Assembly: GCA_030040695.1 (NCBI GenBank)
Contig: JASHTE010000117.1
Location: forward strand, 1-10,701
Source of the DNA: Vulcanimicrobiota bacterium
GTDB taxonomy: Bacteria > Vulcanimicrobiota > Vulcanimicrobiia > Vulcanimicrobiales > Vulcanimicrobiaceae
Direction: 5' to 3'
DNA length: 10,701 nucleotides
The notes under the pieces were generated by a model. It had not been told where the DNA came from. It was given only the letters and a program-made list of their open reading frames with translations, and did no database searches. The translations under genes and the position numbers were made by a program. Positions 8,734 to 10,701 of this stretch are shown here, piece by piece; the stretch's first letter is position 1; every line of letters starts with the position of its first letter.

Positions 8734-9480
8734 TTCGCTCTGCGCCTTTGCGATTTCTTTCTTTACGATCGTAAAGTAGACGAACCACACGAATAGTGCG
8801 GTCAGGATGAATGCCCACGCGCCGGTGACTTGTGCGAGCGTGTCGAATACGGCGTGCAACAGGATCGCGAGCGCCAAGCCGCGCACGGCGAGCCAGGGCT
8901 TGTGCTGCACCTTGGCTTCTCCGAGATGGTACCCCATGATTGCACCGTAGAACGCGTGCCCCGGCACGCTGACGAAGGCGCGGAAGAGCGCAACGGTACC
9001 TCCGTATGCAAATGCGTAGAAGATGTTCTCGATCGCCGCGAAACCGAGGCCGGCAGCGATCCCGAATATCACGCCGTCCATGGCCTCGTCGAAGTACTTC
9101 GAGCGGAACGGCAGGGCGATAACAACGAGGAACTTTGCAGATTCTTCGATGAGCGCAACGCCAAAGAGGAAGTAGAGGAACGTGAGCCCGAGACCGGCGT
9201 TCTGCGGGAGGCTCGGCTCGATAACCGCTGCGATGACGGCGCAGACCGCGCCGAGGACGAACGTGCCAAGGAGAAGCGGCACCGATTCTTTCTTGTACTT
9301 GTCGGCGTGGTGAAAGTGCCAGAGTAGATAGAGCGCCGGCGCAACGCCTAAGGCGAACAATCCGTCGGCGCGGTCGACGTGCAGCGTGAACAGTATCGCG
9401 CCCAGCACGAAGATCGCGCCGGCTATACTCACCAGGCGTCTATGCTGCGCCCGCAGCCTACTTACAGCCGAAGACGTCAT
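8710..9480 (-). CDS. PrsW-family intramembrane glutamic protease
   Basis: The protein has about 256 residues and seven or eight hydrophobic segments. The PrsW family motifs are all present: EExxK ('IEESAKF', Glu112, Glu113, Lys116), 'FDEAMDGVIFG' (130-140), 'GFAAIENIFYAF' with Glu151, 'GHAFYGAIMGY' with His175, and 'HAVFD' with His209 and Asp213. PrsW proteases, related to the CPBP/Rce1 superfamily, cut inside or near the membrane; in Bacillus PrsW performs site-1 cleavage of the anti-sigma factor RsiW. No anti-sigma factor is visible here, so the substrate is unknown. The ATG at 9480 is preferred to a GTG at 9486; no strong ribosome site is seen for either. It is divergent from the DUF4126 gene, with 41 bases between starts, and has a short Lys/Ser-rich C-terminal tail. 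Confidence 0.92.
   Translation of the reverse strand: MTSSAVSRLRAQHRRLVSIAGAIFVLGAILFTLHVDRADGLFALGVAPALYLLWHFHHADKYKKESVPLLLGTFVLGAVCAVIAAVIEPSLPQNAGLGLTFLYFLFGVALIEESAKFLVVIALPFRSKYFDEAMDGVIFGIAAGLGFAAIENIFYAFAYGGTVALFRAFVSVPGHAFYGAIMGYHLGEAKVQHKPWLAVRGLALAILLHAVFDTLAQVTGAWAFILTALFVWFVYFTIVKKEIAKAQSESLYRPAP
8761..8776. repeat. Perfect 16-base palindrome near the 3' end of the protease gene
   Basis: CTTTACGATCGTAAAG reads the same on both strands. It lies inside the protease gene (encoding 'FTIVK') and 27 bases past the acetyltransferase stop, behind a T-rich stretch. It could act as a dimer-binding site or part of a shared 3' end, or be chance within coding sequence. Confidence 0.4.
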
Positions 9481-9521
9481 CCGCACGCGGAGTTGCGTGT
9501 GGCGCTATCGAATCCTCTTGG

Positions 9522-9950
9522 ATGGTGACGATCGCGCAGTTGCTGCTCGCCGCGTTTCTGCTCGGGTTCGCCGTCGGACTGCGCACGCTTACCGGACCGG
9601 CGGTCTTGTGGCTCATGCGGCACGGAGGAGTGTGGGCGTACGTGCTCGGCGCTCTCGCCCTCCTCGAATACGCCATCGACCTACGTCCGAGGGCGGGCGC
9701 GCGGACGCAGCTGCGTGGCCTCGTGCCGCGCATTCTGAGTGGAGGCCTTTGTGGATGGGCGCTCAGCTGGGGTGACGGTGGCGCATTCGTCGCCGCAGCG
9801 ATCGCAGTTGGCGCGATCGCTGCCGTCATCGGCGCTCACGTCGGGCTTGCCGTGCGACTCAAGTCTGCGGCGACGATCGGCCGTGTGCCGGCCGCCCTCG
9901 TTGAAGACGCCGTCACGATCGCGATCGCGGTTGCCGCGGTGCGCGTTTGA
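9522..9950 (+). CDS. DUF4126-family small membrane protein
   Basis: This 142-residue hydrophobic protein has about four membrane segments. The visible pattern fits DUF4126: 'FAVGLRTLTGPAVLW' at the N-terminus, 'LVPRILSGGLCGW' in the middle, 'GAIAAVIGAHVGLAVR' and 'ALVEDAVTIAIAVAAV' with an acidic pair in the last helix. No biochemical function is established for the family as far as I know. The ATG at 9522 lacks a clear ribosome site; a GTG follows directly. The gene diverges from the PrsW-like protease with a 41-base shared start region, so both membrane proteins may share control. It converges on the cupin gene with a single base between the stops. Confidence 0.8.
   Translation: MVTIAQLLLAAFLLGFAVGLRTLTGPAVLWLMRHGGVWAYVLGALALLEYAIDLRPRAGARTQLRGLVPRILSGGLCGWALSWGDGGAFVAAAIAVGAIAAVIGAHVGLAVRLKSAATIGRVPAALVEDAVTIAIAVAAVRV
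9795..9823. repeat. 10-base perfect inverted repeat with GCGATCGC cores
   Basis: GCAGCGATCG and CGATCGCTGC are exact reverse complements separated by 9 bases, inside the DUF4126 gene. Each arm, with its flank, carries GCGATCGC. The mRNA could fold into a strong hairpin here. It partly reflects Ala-Ile-Ala codons in a membrane helix. Confidence 0.55.
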
Positions 9951-9951
9951 G

Positions 9952-10341
9952 TTAGGCAGATTCTCTCGGGTAATAGTGGAACTCGAGTAGCAGCGCACCG
10001 CGTTCAGAGGCGAACGGCCCATGATACACGCCCGCCGGTCTCACGGCGTACGTGTATGCCTCGAAGCGCTTCCCTCCATTCCCGTCTGCGTCTGCGCCCA
10101 CGGTCATCTCGCCGCTAACGAGAAAGACTTCTTCGCAGTAATCGTGCACGAAGGGCTGCGTCGTCCGAAATCCTGGATCAAAGCGCAAGAGGCGAGTCCG
10201 GCTTCCTCTCTTGTTGACTTCATCGAGCCCGCCTGAGAGGATCTTCTCCCGCGCCAACGCGTCCTTCGGATAACCCGCCGGCACTCTCCACCCCTTCGGC
10301 CCCAGGTCGACGGGCGCGAACTCCATGTGGATTCTTTTCAC
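9952..10341 (-). CDS. Cupin-domain protein
   Basis: This 129-residue single-domain cupin has motif 1 as 'FVHDYCEEVFLVSGEM', with His66 and Glu70/Glu71; the first His of the usual HxH is a Phe. Motif 2 is 'VRPAGVYHGPF' with His107. Three possible metal ligands remain, so a metal site is plausible but reduced. Such small cupins include dioxygenases, isomerases and sensor domains related to ChrR; none can be chosen. The likely start is a GTG at 10341, one base after the TAA of the upstream hydro-lyase gene; an ATG at 10326 is an alternative. Both genes are probably one operon and translationally coupled, which suggests the cupin serves the same pathway. Confidence 0.85.
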   Translation of the reverse strand: MKRIHMEFAPVDLGPKGWRVPAGYPKDALAREKILSGGLDEVNKRGSRTRLLRFDPGFRTTQPFVHDYCEEVFLVSGEMTVGADADGNGGKRFEAYTYAVRPAGVYHGPFASERGALLLEFHYYPRESA

Positions 10342-10342
10342 T

Positions 10343-10701
10343 TTACCACTGCAACGGATCGGCGATGGAAAGGTCGGTGACGAACATGTGCGCCGCTTTG
10401 TGGGTGATGAGCTCGGGGAGCTGACCTCGCATCGCCATGACTTGCGGAGTAAGGCCGCAGGCCCAAAACACCGGCGTATACGGCCCGTGAACCGAGCGCT
10501 TCACGCCCCACTGCGGCGAGTCGAGATCGACGCCGATCGCGGAAGGATCGCCGATATGAACGGGCGCGCCATGTGCGAGCGGGAATCGTGTCGTGACCGC
10601 GACCGCTTTGGCGACGTGCTGCGGGAGCACCGGTCGCGCGTTGACCACCATCGGTCCGCTGAGCTCGCCCGCGGGCGTACATTGAATGTTGCTGATATAT
10701 G
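10343..10701 (-). CDS. DUF1445 / YcsI-family putative hydro-lyase (5' end beyond window)
   Basis: The frame stays open upstream of the ATG at 10651, through 'NIQCTPAGELSGPMVV', to the right edge. The true start is therefore outside the window and about 118 C-terminal residues are present of the family's usual 260-270. The signature is clear: 'GPMVVNARPV', 'HGAPVHIGDPSAIGVDLDS', 'PVFWACGLTPQ' and 'ITHKAAHMFVTDL'. Bacterial members are annotated as putative hydro-lyases (YcsI), and the mammalian relative is D-glutamate cyclase, which makes 5-oxo-D-proline from D-glutamate; the substrate here is not known. The conserved Cys in 'WACG' and the His residues in 'ITH' and 'HMF' are typical. The cupin gene follows after one base. 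Confidence 0.92.
   Translation of the reverse strand, partial: YISNIQCTPAGELSGPMVVNARPVLPQHVAKAVAVTTRFPLAHGAPVHIGDPSAIGVDLDSPQWGVKRSVHGPYTPVFWACGLTPQVMAMRGQLPELITHKAAHMFVTDLSIADPLQW

Overview
This window is a GC-rich (about 60-65 % by eye), densely packed bacterial chromosome segment. It contains eleven protein genes, eight on the minus strand and three on the plus strand. I see no rRNA, tRNA, CRISPR array, transposase or phage gene, and the largest gap between genes is about 114 bases. The hexamer CGATCG is strikingly common (33 copies counted by hand). The gene families suit an aerobic soil or environmental bacterium. The phylum cannot be fixed from the sequence alone; an uncultured GC-rich lineage such as Eremiobacterota is only a guess.

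Left edge (1-1238): an exported HD-domain phosphohydrolase, cut by the window edge and reading left, lies back to back with a cytoplasmic class C beta-lactamase-fold serine hydrolase reading right. Only 37 bases separate their starts.

Central block (1260-8119): six genes all read leftwards and look like a redox and peroxide-stress group. In transcription order they are a GSP69/YhdN-like aldo/keto reductase, a beta-hydroxyacid dehydrogenase (ATGA overlap), a beta-propeller protein with an unclear start, and a cyclic-nucleotide-domain flavoprotein. That flavoprotein resembles thioredoxin reductase but lacks its CxxC. After a spacer holding a GC-rich hairpin and an AT-rich PerR/Fur-like palindrome come katG and, 4 bases after it, an 81-residue protein. 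The layout suggests one four-gene operon and a separately controlled katG unit. NAD(P)H- and flavin-dependent reductases next to a catalase-peroxidase point to handling of peroxide and reactive carbonyls, but that joint role is inferred.

Right part (8210-10701): a GNAT acetyltransferase, preceded by a possible six-codon leader ORF, converges on and overlaps a PrsW-type intramembrane protease. A small DUF4126 membrane protein diverges from the protease. A cupin follows one base downstream of the stop of a DUF1445 (putative hydro-lyase / D-glutamate cyclase family) gene that runs off the right edge.

The best candidates for something new are the katG-linked small protein with its palindromic operator, the CxxC-less cNMP/Grx-like/FAD fusion within the redox operon, the propeller gene's start, and the CGATCG enrichment.
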